A stretch of DNA of 64,000 nt from Saccharicrinis sp963675435 (lineage in GTDB: Bacteria > Bacteroidota > Bacteroidia > Bacteroidales > Marinilabiliaceae). Location of the stretch: NCBI GenBank assembly GCA_963675435.1, contig OY776216.1, forward strand, positions 1,550,001 to 1,614,000, in the 5' to 3' direction. Below, piece after piece: positions 1 through 7,681 of this stretch. The position numbers and the translations under genes were made by a program. How positions within the stretch are numbered: the first letter of the stretch is position 1; each line of letters starts with the position of its first letter. The notes below the pieces were generated by a model that was not told the DNA's origin, made no database searches, and saw nothing but the letters and a program-made list of their open reading frames with translations.

Positions 1-2
1 AA

Positions 3-62
3 AAAGATAATCCTTGTTGTACGCCTGCTCATACAACAATTGAAGTATATGATAATCTTTAA
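3..62 (+). CDS. C-terminal end of an unidentified gene (cut by the window start)
   Basis: The third reading frame is open from the left edge to TAA at 60-62 and would end a protein with NPCCTPAHTTIEVYDNL. The composition looks like a real protein end, and the two adjacent cysteines followed by Thr-Pro are distinctive, but 19 residues are too few to name a family. The other frames give less protein-like peptides. Whether this is the true frame can only be settled with upstream sequence. Confidence 0.35.
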   Translation, partial: KDNPCCTPAHTTIEVYDNL

Positions 63-94
63 TTTTTAATTTTTAATTCGTTATTAATCCGTAT

Positions 95-331
95 TTACAA
101 CTTTGGCAAAACTCCATTAATTTCAGGTATATCTTCAAATATATCAACCAACAGACCAATTGTATTCGGAGCTGTACTCACTATGAATTTACTTTCCGAC
201 ACATCCCATTTAATCCAGTCATTCTGTAATATCCGCTTGAGTATGGAATCATTCTTTTAAAAATGCAGGGCGCACAATTCTGTATTTTCCTTTTGAATTT
301 TGATTAAATAAATAACAGGTCTGTCATTCAT
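95..331 (-). pseudogene. Remnant of a small gene, possibly the N-terminal part of a Bacteroidota tyrosine recombinase
   Basis: On the minus strand an ATG at 331 opens a frame starting MNDRPVIYLIKIQKENTE that meets an in-frame TAA at 257-259. The same frame then continues in a protein-like way to TAA at 95-97, 79 codons in all. The second half (…LKRILQNDWIKWDVSESKF…) resembles the 'GARWSQTHKCWYL' segment before the core-binding domain of Bacteroidota XerC/XerD-like integrases. That likeness is from memory and weak. No catalytic domain follows, so the gene is broken and truncated. Confidence 0.35.
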
Positions 332-366
332 GATTTTTATTTGCAAACTACCTACAATTTCTCATA

Positions 367-389
367 TTAACCGTTTTATAAACGGTTAA
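367..389. repeat. Short inverted repeat (10-bp arms, 3-nt loop)
   Basis: TTAACCGTTT and AAACGGTTAA are perfect reverse complements separated by TAT. No T-run follows on either strand, so it is not an obvious intrinsic terminator. It lies between the decayed gene and the araC-type gene and could be an operator or a structural remnant of a mobile element. Confidence 0.55.
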
Positions 390-402
390 ATATCCAATCG
401 CT

Positions 403-425
403 GGTGCAAGATTGTATCTTGTACC
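403..425 (+). repeat. REP-like hairpin, copy 1
   Basis: A 23-nt imperfect palindrome of the form GGTGCAAGA-TTGTA-TCTTGTACC. It has the same layout, the same TTGTA loop and the same preceding GCTGGTGC-type context as the element at 1366-1388. The stem bases covary between copies (CAAGA/TCTTG here, CGAGT/ACTCG there), as expected for a structured extragenic repeat. Confidence 0.6.
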
Positions 426-483
426 TTATATTAAAATACCTTTCTACCTTTTTTATCCTGAAATCCGTGTTGCTTTTGAACCG

Positions 484-1284
484 TTACTTACTTTTTGTTT
501 TCTTTCTAAAATCAGCAGGAGAAATATTTACGGTTTTATGAAATACATAACTAAACGAGGAAAGATTGTTGTACCCGCATTTAAAGGTAATTTCGCTAAT
601 GGATAGACCTGTTTGCAGTAGTAACTCCATAGCTTTTATAATGCGAGTTAACTTTACATATTGCAAAAAAGAAGTATTTAAATTATTCTGAAATAAACGC
701 GACAGGGTGCGTGTGCTATAACTAAATTTTTCAGCAATAAGATCCAGTGATAAAGGCTGATCTATATTACGGTGAATATACTTTAGTATTTCACTTAAAC
801 TTTCGTTGTTTGTGGTAGGTAATGCAATAGGCAATGGTATGTTTGCCGCATTGGCAATTACATTATTTAAGGTAATAAGGAACTGGAATTTTTCCTGGTT
901 TTCCTCACCAATTTCACCTCTCCAGCTTAAAGTGTAGTTTATCATTTCAGCCAATAAGTTGGTAACAGGATAGATCCCTGCATTGGTTTCAAGGGATGGG
1001 TTTGTAGTTTTTAAAAATGTGGGTATGTATATGTTATGTACCATTTTAGCCTTGGTTCTGAATATAATATTATGATCCAGTTCAGCAGGTATCCATAAGA
1101 AGTGATTGGCCGGAACAAAAAAAGATTTACGGGGCGTATTAAAAAATGCAGCACCTCCTTCCAGGTAATATAATTGGTGTTTATTATGACTGTGAATAGG
1201 AAAGTTTTTTTCAATACCTTCATGAGCCACATAAAATAAATCCTTATTGGTATTTACCTTTCGTAAAAAGCTGGTTTTTGACAT
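484..1284 (-). CDS. AraC-family transcriptional regulator, probable regulator of the divergent efflux operon
   Basis: A 266-residue regulator. The N-terminal half is cupin-like, with a His-rich IHSHNKHQLYYLEGG strand near residues 30-44, as in AraC proteins that sense small ligands. The C-terminal ~100 residues form the double helix-turn-helix: first helix pair around LSLDLIAEKFSYSTRTLSRL, second around ISEITFKCGYNNLSSFSYVF, ending in the usual P-x-x-F-R-K. It is transcribed away from the TolC-like/HlyD/MFS operon with a 336-bp shared upstream region, the normal arrangement for a local efflux regulator. The inducer is unknown. REP-like hairpins lie on both sides of the gene. Confidence 0.88.
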   Translation of the reverse strand: MSKTSFLRKVNTNKDLFYVAHEGIEKNFPIHSHNKHQLYYLEGGAAFFNTPRKSFFVPANHFLWIPAELDHNIIFRTKAKMVHNIYIPTFLKTTNPSLETNAGIYPVTNLLAEMINYTLSWRGEIGEENQEKFQFLITLNNVIANAANIPLPIALPTTNNESLSEILKYIHRNIDQPLSLDLIAEKFSYSTRTLSRLFQNNLNTSFLQYVKLTRIIKAMELLLQTGLSISEITFKCGYNNLSSFSYVFHKTVNISPADFRKKTKSK

Positions 1285-1620
1285 TGATCCATTGATTTAG
1301 TACTACTGTGATTATTCTTATTCTGTTGCAGTGCTGCTGCAAGCTTTAATTATTACAAAATTGCTGGTGCGAGTTTGTAACTCGTACCCTTAAATATTAT
1401 ATAATGCGACCTTTGCTACTCAACTATTCAACCTTTCTCCTTGTATCCTTTCTCCCTGTTCCAAGGATATGTTTTGGCCTAAATTACAAATACATTGTCT
1501 TTATTTCTAAAAGACGACTAATTTAAAAGTAAGATCTTTGCAATCAAATTTTTTTTGTGAGTAAAAAGAGAATCCTTAATACGTATTTAAGGAAGTGATA
1601 ATAGGAAAAATTTATACTGA
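1285..1620. promoter_or_regulatory. Divergent intergenic region between the AraC gene and the efflux operon
   Basis: The 336 bp hold a REP-like hairpin (1366-1388) and must contain the start signals for both flanking genes. An AAGATCTTTGC stretch near 1531-1541 resembles a degenerate Bacteroidota -7 box for the efflux operon, but no convincing TTTG lies at the right distance. No further ORF or RNA gene is visible. Confidence 0.4.
1366..1388 (+). repeat. REP-like hairpin, copy 2
   Basis: GGTGCGAGT-TTGTA-ACTCGTACC, 23 nt, in the same orientation as copy 1 at 403-425. It sits in the upstream region of the AraC-type gene, so the two copies flank that gene as direct repeats. Confidence 0.6.
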
Positions 1621-2946
1621 ATGAAGAACATTATTTTTACGCTCTTCTTTTGTTTTGGTTTTAGTTTGTTGTATGCTCAGGAAAACGTTCTTGATAGTGT
1701 TTCAATAAATATACAGCAAGCATGGGAACGATCAGATGCTTTTAGTAAAGAAATAAAGCAGGCCAATATTCAGCAACAAATTGGTAATACAAATACTTTA
1801 GATGCAAAACGAAAGTGGGCCCCCACAATTGAAGCCGAAGCCCGGTTCGGAAAGCTAACAAACATCCCCATTTTTGCAGATGGGTTATCAGAAGATCCGG
1901 AATACATTCCATTGGCCAACCATAATAGTTATGGGGCAGGAGTGCATGCCAATTTTAATATTTACGATGGAGGTAAGGTTAAAAATGCTGTAAAAAAGGC
2001 TGAAAACCGAGCGCTTTTATTACAATATGTTAGTCAGGCAACCTATTCACAAGTACATTATAAAGTAGCGGAGTATTATCTCGATATTTTACGATCTAAG
2101 GAGTTTGTAAAGATTATTGAAAAAAATATTACTCGTAATAATGAACGTTTAGAGCAGGTTAGTGAGTTGTATGAGCATGGAGTAGTTTTAAAAAGCGACT
2201 TGTTGAGAGCTCAGCTTCAACTGTCGCAGCAAAAAATCAACCTGCACAGTATGAAGAACAATATTGAGATTGCATCTCAAAAACTGAATATGTTATTGGG
2301 ATTTGAAGATGATCAACCATTAAAACTCTCTGATAGTATTGGTTTTAATCTTTCCGAATTAGATGAAAAATATACTGATTATGTTGTGTTAGCTATGCAG
2401 CAATCACCATTAAATAAGATGGCAGAATCAGAAATTGAATTATCTGAACTACAAGAAAAAGATGTTCATGCCGATAAGCTTCCTAAAATATCATTGTTTG
2501 GTGAGTATAGTTATTCATATCCCCAAAACAGGTGGTATCCATATGCTCCAGCCGGGTATATGTTAGGTGTGGCTGGAGTGCGTATGTCGTATAACATCTC
2601 ATCCTTATATTTAAATAAGCACAAGGCCTCTGCTGCAAAACTTGATATTCAGCAACAAATCGTAGCCAAAGAAAATACCAAGGAGGTATTAAGGAGTCGT
2701 ATCAAAACTGCATACAAACGATTTTTAGAGGATAAGGAAAATATTGAAGTGGGATTAATAAATATTGAGCAAGCTCAGGAAAATTACAGAATAGTAAATC
2801 AAACCTACTTTAATCAGTTGGCTTTATTAACCGATTTATTAGAAGCAGATGCTCAGCTATTACAGGCGCAATTTGATTTGGTGAATAATTATGTTTCAGC
2901 CAGATTACATTATTATCAATTATTAAAAATAACAGGGCAATTATAA
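1621..2946 (+). CDS. TolC-like outer membrane efflux protein
   Basis: A 441-residue outer membrane factor. Residues 1-19 form a signal peptide ending LLYAQ. The rest has two long alpha-helical halves typical of the OEP/TolC family, with Gln/Leu-rich coiled segments (LRAQLQLSQQKINLHS near residue 200; ANY/QAQFDLVNNYVSARLHYYQL at the C-terminus). It is the exit duct of a tripartite pump. The stop codon overlaps the start of the next gene (TAATG), indicating translational coupling with the HlyD-type adaptor. The substrate cannot be read from the sequence. Confidence 0.9.
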   Translation: MKNIIFTLFFCFGFSLLYAQENVLDSVSINIQQAWERSDAFSKEIKQANIQQQIGNTNTLDAKRKWAPTIEAEARFGKLTNIPIFADGLSEDPEYIPLANHNSYGAGVHANFNIYDGGKVKNAVKKAENRALLLQYVSQATYSQVHYKVAEYYLDILRSKEFVKIIEKNITRNNERLEQVSELYEHGVVLKSDLLRAQLQLSQQKINLHSMKNNIEIASQKLNMLLGFEDDQPLKLSDSIGFNLSELDEKYTDYVVLAMQQSPLNKMAESEIELSELQEKDVHADKLPKISLFGEYSYSYPQNRWYPYAPAGYMLGVAGVRMSYNISSLYLNKHKASAAKLDIQQQIVAKENTKEVLRSRIKTAYKRFLEDKENIEVGLINIEQAQENYRIVNQTYFNQLALLTDLLEADAQLLQAQFDLVNNYVSARLHYYQLLKITGQL

Positions 2947-4010
2947 TGAGCGATAAATTACAAAAATATCAAAAGGCAGATCATACGGTATTAAAAATAT
3001 CATATATAACAGCCATGTGTATTCTTTTGGCATTAGCTGTATGGGGTGGAGTAAAGGTTTATGATTTCTGTATTTACGAAGAAACCAATGACGCGCAGGT
3101 AAAAGAATATATTAATCCTATTTTAACCCGAACCAGTGGTTTTGTTCAGGAAATCAGATATACTGATCACGAACATGTTTTAATGGGAGATACTCTGGTT
3201 GTTTTGGATAAAAATGAAGCTATAGTACGATTACATGAAGTACAAGCTGAGATAGCTGGAGCCGAAGCACAAATTAAAGTATTGCAAAATGCAATAAAGA
3301 TTGCCTTGAGTAATACCAATATTTATAAAGCTAAGATTAATGCTGCCAAAGCGCATTTGTGGAAGCAGCAACAGGATTTTGATAGATATGCGAAGTTGTT
3401 AGAGAGAGAAGCTGTTACCCAACAACAATTTGAGAGTGTTAAAACAAGACTTGATATAGCTCAGTCGGATTATGAAGCCATGTTAAGTACTGTGGTCAAT
3501 TCAAAAGATAAAATTGCCGATGAAGAAGCAAAGCTGACTGTTGCCAAGGCTAAATTGGAACAAAAAAGAGTATTGCTCGAAAAAGTTAAGCTTAATTTAA
3601 AGTATACCGTAATTCTTGCTCCATCGGATGGTTATATGGGAAATAAATCCATTCAGCCAGGACAGTATGTGCAAACCGGACAGGTAATTGGTTTTATGGT
3701 AGATAAAAAGCAAGGGAAATGGATTGTAGCTAATTTTCAGGAAACTCAAATTGCAGATATGCACGAAGGGCAAAAAGCTAAAATATTAGTGGATGCATAT
3801 CCTGATGAAACTTTTGAAGGTGTTATTTCTTCTTTTTCTCCAGCTACAGGCTCTGAGTTTTCTTTATTACCAACTGATAACGCCACCGGAAATTATGTAA
3901 AAGTAGTACAGCGTTTTCCAGTAAAAATAGAATTTACAGATAAAAGCAATGCCATGATTAAAAAGCTAAAAGCAGGTATGAATGCTGAAGTATCTGTTTT
4001 AAAAGATTAA
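2946..4010 (+). CDS. HlyD/EmrA-type membrane fusion protein
   Basis: A 354-residue periplasmic adaptor. A single N-terminal membrane anchor (residues ~18-40) is followed by a first lipoyl half (TNDAQVKEYINPILTRTSGF), a long alpha-helical hairpin (~residues 95-215) and a second lipoyl half (TVILAPSDGYMGNKSIQPGQ), then a beta-barrel domain. The 'TNDAQV' entry motif is characteristic of EmrA-like proteins. It lies between the TolC-like gene (overlap) and the MFS gene (3 nt), so all three parts of an EmrAB-TolC-type pump are in one operon. Confidence 0.92.
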   Translation: MSDKLQKYQKADHTVLKISYITAMCILLALAVWGGVKVYDFCIYEETNDAQVKEYINPILTRTSGFVQEIRYTDHEHVLMGDTLVVLDKNEAIVRLHEVQAEIAGAEAQIKVLQNAIKIALSNTNIYKAKINAAKAHLWKQQQDFDRYAKLLEREAVTQQQFESVKTRLDIAQSDYEAMLSTVVNSKDKIADEEAKLTVAKAKLEQKRVLLEKVKLNLKYTVILAPSDGYMGNKSIQPGQYVQTGQVIGFMVDKKQGKWIVANFQETQIADMHEGQKAKILVDAYPDETFEGVISSFSPATGSEFSLLPTDNATGNYVKVVQRFPVKIEFTDKSNAMIKKLKAGMNAEVSVLKD

Positions 4011-4013
4011 TGA

Positions 4014-5612
4014 ATGACAAATAGTAATATACAAATATTTAAAAGCTGGGTTCCTAACTGGTTGATTTTTGTTGCTCTGTTTGTCTTTTTGCTACCTATA
4101 GCGCCCGGGTTGGGTTTGTATGCCGGGGGAATATCAACAGCAGCTAGTTTTTATGGAGTGGATACCATGGATATTAGTTATTCAATGGTTGTTTACTATC
4201 TTGCTATTGCAAGTTTTTTTCCACTGGAGGCCAGATTCTTTAACTTTTTCTCATCAAAACGATACTTGATTGCGTGTTTAATTCTGTTTCTCACGCTTAA
4301 TTATATTTTATACAGAACTCATAGTTATACCGTATTATTTGTATTACGTTTTGTAGGTGGAGCATTATCTCATGGGGTGATTGGTATTGTTTTTACATTG
4401 GTTTTTAAGCAATTTCATGAACAGCGGAGCAGGGTGTTGGGATATGCAACCATGTATTCTGCATTGTTTGGTTCAGGTGCATTGGGTTATATTATGAATG
4501 CATATGTGTTTACTCATTACGGTTTTAATAGTGTCTTTTTATTTTACATTATTTCTATCATTCCAGGAGCCATTTTAATGGTGATTATTTTAAGAAACTA
4601 TATTGATTTACGCAGAAATGGTAAGGTGCCTCTAAAAAATGTAGATTGGGTAAGCTTTGTAATTTACGCATCGTTATTACTTTCTATAGCATACTTTCTC
4701 TTGTATGGTCAATATTATCATTGGTTTTCAAGTTTGCGTATTGTACTCGTATTTTGTGCCATAGTTTTTCTGTTAATCACTTTTGTACTACGACAAAAAG
4801 CCTTAAAGGAACCTTATATTGATTTGAGAGTTTATAAAACCCGTAACTTCAGAATTGGAATGGCCTTGTTGGTGGTTTTCTACCTGGGTAAAGGTGATTT
4901 GAATTTGCTCAATAATTTTATGACGCATAGTATAAACTTAGATATTTATCATTATAGTTATGTAATGCTTATAAATTGTGCGGGCATTGTTTTGGGGGCA
5001 TTATTGGGTGCAAGGTATATTTTGGCAGGTATGCGAATTCGTATCATCTGGTTAATAGGATTTGGTTCTCTACTGGCATATCATTTATTTGCTATTTCCG
5101 TGCTGAGTTATCAGGCTACTATAACAGAACTCATTATGCCATTGTTTTTATGCGGTTTTGGTAATGGGATTCTGATTATTTCAATAGTTATATTTTATGT
5201 AACAGCAGTTCCTCCGGCTATTGGTTTTTCTGCTTCGGTAAGTGGAGTGGCTTACAGATCTTGTACTTTTGTGGCCAGTATGGCGCTAACAAGTATGATG
5301 GGGCTGCGTTTTCAAAAAATACACCATCAGAGTTTTAGTGGTGATATTTCTAGAGCAAACCTCATAGCAGTGGATCGGATTAATGGGTATACGCATGCTT
5401 TATTAAATAGAGGTGCATCAGCTCATGAAAGTAATGCCGGAGCGATGAAACTATTAGGTAAAGCAGTTTCTTACCAGGAAAATCTTTTGTTTATAAAGGA
5501 TTACTATTTGTATATGTCTTTTTTAATTGGATTTGTTATGTTACTAATTGCAACAATACCGCACTTTACTTATCAAATTAAGAAGATTAAGTCCAGAGTA
5601 ATTCCAATTTAA
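4014..5612 (+). CDS. MFS transporter, DHA2/EmrB-like 14-TM drug:H+ antiporter
   Basis: A 532-residue inner membrane protein with about 14 hydrophobic segments and the MFS layout of the DHA2 group. The loop after TM2 reads FFSSKRYLIA, a degenerate form of motif A. A large loop near residues 435-485, before the last TM, is usual for EmrB-like pumps. It is the last gene of the efflux operon, 3 nt after the adaptor gene. Probable role: proton-driven export of hydrophobic compounds across both membranes. The substrate range is unknown. Confidence 0.9.
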   Translation: MTNSNIQIFKSWVPNWLIFVALFVFLLPIAPGLGLYAGGISTAASFYGVDTMDISYSMVVYYLAIASFFPLEARFFNFFSSKRYLIACLILFLTLNYILYRTHSYTVLFVLRFVGGALSHGVIGIVFTLVFKQFHEQRSRVLGYATMYSALFGSGALGYIMNAYVFTHYGFNSVFLFYIISIIPGAILMVIILRNYIDLRRNGKVPLKNVDWVSFVIYASLLLSIAYFLLYGQYYHWFSSLRIVLVFCAIVFLLITFVLRQKALKEPYIDLRVYKTRNFRIGMALLVVFYLGKGDLNLLNNFMTHSINLDIYHYSYVMLINCAGIVLGALLGARYILAGMRIRIIWLIGFGSLLAYHLFAISVLSYQATITELIMPLFLCGFGNGILIISIVIFYVTAVPPAIGFSASVSGVAYRSCTFVASMALTSMMGLRFQKIHHQSFSGDISRANLIAVDRINGYTHALLNRGASAHESNAGAMKLLGKAVSYQENLLFIKDYYLYMSFLIGFVMLLIATIPHFTYQIKKIKSRVIPI

Positions 5613-5649
5613 GGTTTTCTTAATAGCTACATTTTAAGTTATCACTAAA

Positions 5650-6330
5650 ATGAAAACATGGAGTAGCCGACTATTTGGGTAGATGATTTTTGTTAGAAGC
5701 CGACAGAGATGTATATCAATCCAGTTTAGCGATTAGTCAGTTATTGGTTTTTGTTTCTATGAATGAGGATCATGAAAAAGAGGTTGAAGAAAGGTATTTG
5801 TCTGATGCCAAAGAAAATATGGATCAGGTGAAACAACGCTTTGATGAGTTTATAGAAACGTCAGAGGCTGCAAAGCATAAAGATAAAGAAGCATTGGTAA
5901 ATCAGTTTTATTGATCTTTTGAAAAAGTAGCAATATTAGAAAGAGAAATAGGGTCGCTGATTTTTTCTGATGATTTTATTGGAGCACAAGATTTATATTT
6001 TGGAGAAATGAGAGGTGCCATGGATACATTTATTGGCATTACTCAAAAAGCAGCAGATTTATTTTACGAAAATAGTATAGATGTCAGTAATGAAATTTTA
6101 TATAATTCAATCATTATTATCTTAATAGTAATACTTATTTTAGTTGCAGGCGCAATCATTAAAACTCGCAGTATTGCCAGACCTTTATTTAAGGCTCTAG
6201 ATGTTTTCAGCAGTTAAATGCGATCAGGCAACAAAATGCATTTGCTTCAGAAGAATTGTCTGCTAGTGCTGATGAGTTAGCTTCACAAGTAGCAACTTTA
6301 TTAAATGTAGTATCTTACTTTAAAATATAG
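5650..6330 (+). pseudogene. Degraded methyl-accepting chemotaxis protein
   Basis: Pieces of one receptor gene lie in order. ATG at 5650 gives ten codons, then a stop. From 5690 a frame reads LLEADRDVYQSSLAISQLL, a four-helix-bundle MCP sensor segment; it has an in-frame TGA at 5912-5914 and resumes to 6217 through a membrane segment (NSIIIILIVILILVAGAII). From 6208, in another frame, QQNAFASEELSASADELASQ to TAG at 6330 is the classic C-terminal tip of an MCP. The HAMP and methylation/signalling helices are deleted. At least two frame breaks and one nonsense codon make function implausible. Confidence 0.85.
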
Positions 6331-6402
6331 ATGAATACCAAAATTTGCATTTTGTGTGTCGTTTGAATTGGTATACATGTAATTCAGATGGCAATTCAAG
6401 TT

Positions 6403-6439
6403 AAAAAGCCTTGGAGAAAACCGATTCTCCAAGGCTTTT
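6403..6439. terminator. Bidirectional intrinsic terminator
   Basis: A 15-bp perfect stem (AAAAGCCTTGGAGAA / TTCTCCAAGGCTTTT) with a 6-nt loop, and A/T tracts on both sides. It separates the chemoreceptor remnant (+) from the convergent membrane-protein gene ending at 6454 (-). Confidence 0.85.
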
Positions 6440-6453
6440 ATGTATTTGAATGA

Positions 6454-7515
6454 TTAAGCCGTAATGGCAATTGGTTGTTCAATAAACGTTTTATTGTACC
6501 ATTGTTTACATGATTTAAATGGTAAAATAAAGTTTGTTGAATAGTTTAGTATAAAGTTGATTACTCCAAAAATGGCAACAAATACTCCAATCAGAAGTGC
6601 AATAATTGTAGCAACCATTAAAAAGGTCATGTTACTACTAAACTCTTCATCATAGTCTCTTTTCCATGGACCTCCATTGATGCTAACGTAATGTTTGGTT
6701 GCTGATCCGGCAAAAAGTGATGTCATAATTACTCCTACCAATCCTTTTCCTTTGGATCCAAAAATGCGTAATCGTTTTTCTAAGATATAAGCCGGAACTC
6801 TACTGGCTAAATAGTAAAAAGAAATACCACAAAAATGTAATAGCATTAAGCTCGACCATAATGAGCTAAAGTCTATAAATGCAGCTACTACAGGAATAGC
6901 TATAGCGCATCCTAAAATCCATTTTGATCCTGCAAAATACCTTTTAGTTCTGTTGTCATAAACTTCTTGGATGGCATTCATCTGTTCATTCAGTTCCTGA
7001 TTGTCTGGTTGAAGATAAGTGGCGATGTATTCTAATCCGTTTCGTACATATCTGGCCTGACTTCCCTTTGTGATGGTGAGTAAATCAGATCCATCCTCTC
7101 CAGGTACAGTACTTAGTTTATTTTCAATGCTTTCTAAAATCTCATAAGCTCTCTGATTTCTTTCTTCCATGGATAGGGAGCTTATGAAATCTTCAATTTC
7201 AGCATTGCTTTTAGGAGTTAGACTTAATTTTTCTTTGATATTCGTAAATATTACTAGAGGAAAAAGTGCAAATAATCCAAGCATAAAAGTACTGGCAATG
7301 ATAATTGAAAACCAATCTGTGCTTTTTTCTTTTGATGGCTTCACTGGTTTTGTTGTTGATGCTTTGTCAGTGGATTGATTCTGAGTAATGGTTTCTTCGG
7401 TAGTTTTAGGGTTAGTATTTGGCGCTGTGACTTTCTGAGCAACTAAACTTATATTGACGCAAATATTGATACAAAAAAGTACCAATGTGATGACAAGAAT
7501 AATTTTCTTCTTCAT
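6454..7515 (-). CDS. Membrane protein of unknown function
   Basis: A 353-residue protein I do not recognise. An N-terminal hydrophobic segment (residues ~5-26, possibly a signal peptide) precedes a Thr/Lys/Pro-rich linker. A second TM follows at ~70-92, then a mainly charged segment (~95-195), a TM pair around 200-240 and a final TM at ~300-325. The middle contains a basic stretch (RLRIFGSKGKGLVGVI) and a Trp-bearing segment (HYVSINGGPWKRDYDEEFSS). It stands alone between a strong terminator and the TPR-AraC gene, so context gives no function. Confidence 0.7.
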   Translation of the reverse strand: MKKKIILVITLVLFCINICVNISLVAQKVTAPNTNPKTTEETITQNQSTDKASTTKPVKPSKEKSTDWFSIIIASTFMLGLFALFPLVIFTNIKEKLSLTPKSNAEIEDFISSLSMEERNQRAYEILESIENKLSTVPGEDGSDLLTITKGSQARYVRNGLEYIATYLQPDNQELNEQMNAIQEVYDNRTKRYFAGSKWILGCAIAIPVVAAFIDFSSLWSSLMLLHFCGISFYYLASRVPAYILEKRLRIFGSKGKGLVGVIMTSLFAGSATKHYVSINGGPWKRDYDEEFSSNMTFLMVATIIALLIGVFVAIFGVINFILNYSTNFILPFKSCKQWYNKTFIEQPIAITA

Positions 7516-7681
7516 AATTAGTTAAATCTAGTTTGTTATTTTTTACAGTTGACTAAATGATGTTTGAATAATTAATGTTATCGATCGATGATTCAAAAAT
7601 GTAGTCAATAGATTGAATTACAAACTTTTTGTTGTCTGAATTGATCAATTCGGACATCTTTAGATGAAAAGAAAAAATGAA

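Noticed and set aside
367..389. Inverted repeat as intrinsic terminator for the AraC gene or the decayed gene
   Set aside because: No T-run follows on either strand and the stem is AT-rich with only three G:C pairs.
1011..1232. Second open frame within the AraC-type gene
   Set aside because: It is a shifted frame inside an intact regulator and shows no protein-family features.
5912..5914. In-frame TGA in the chemoreceptor fragment as possible selenocysteine or recoding
   Set aside because: The same gene also has frame changes and lacks its signalling domain; there is no SECIS-like hairpin evident, and decay explains the stop more simply.
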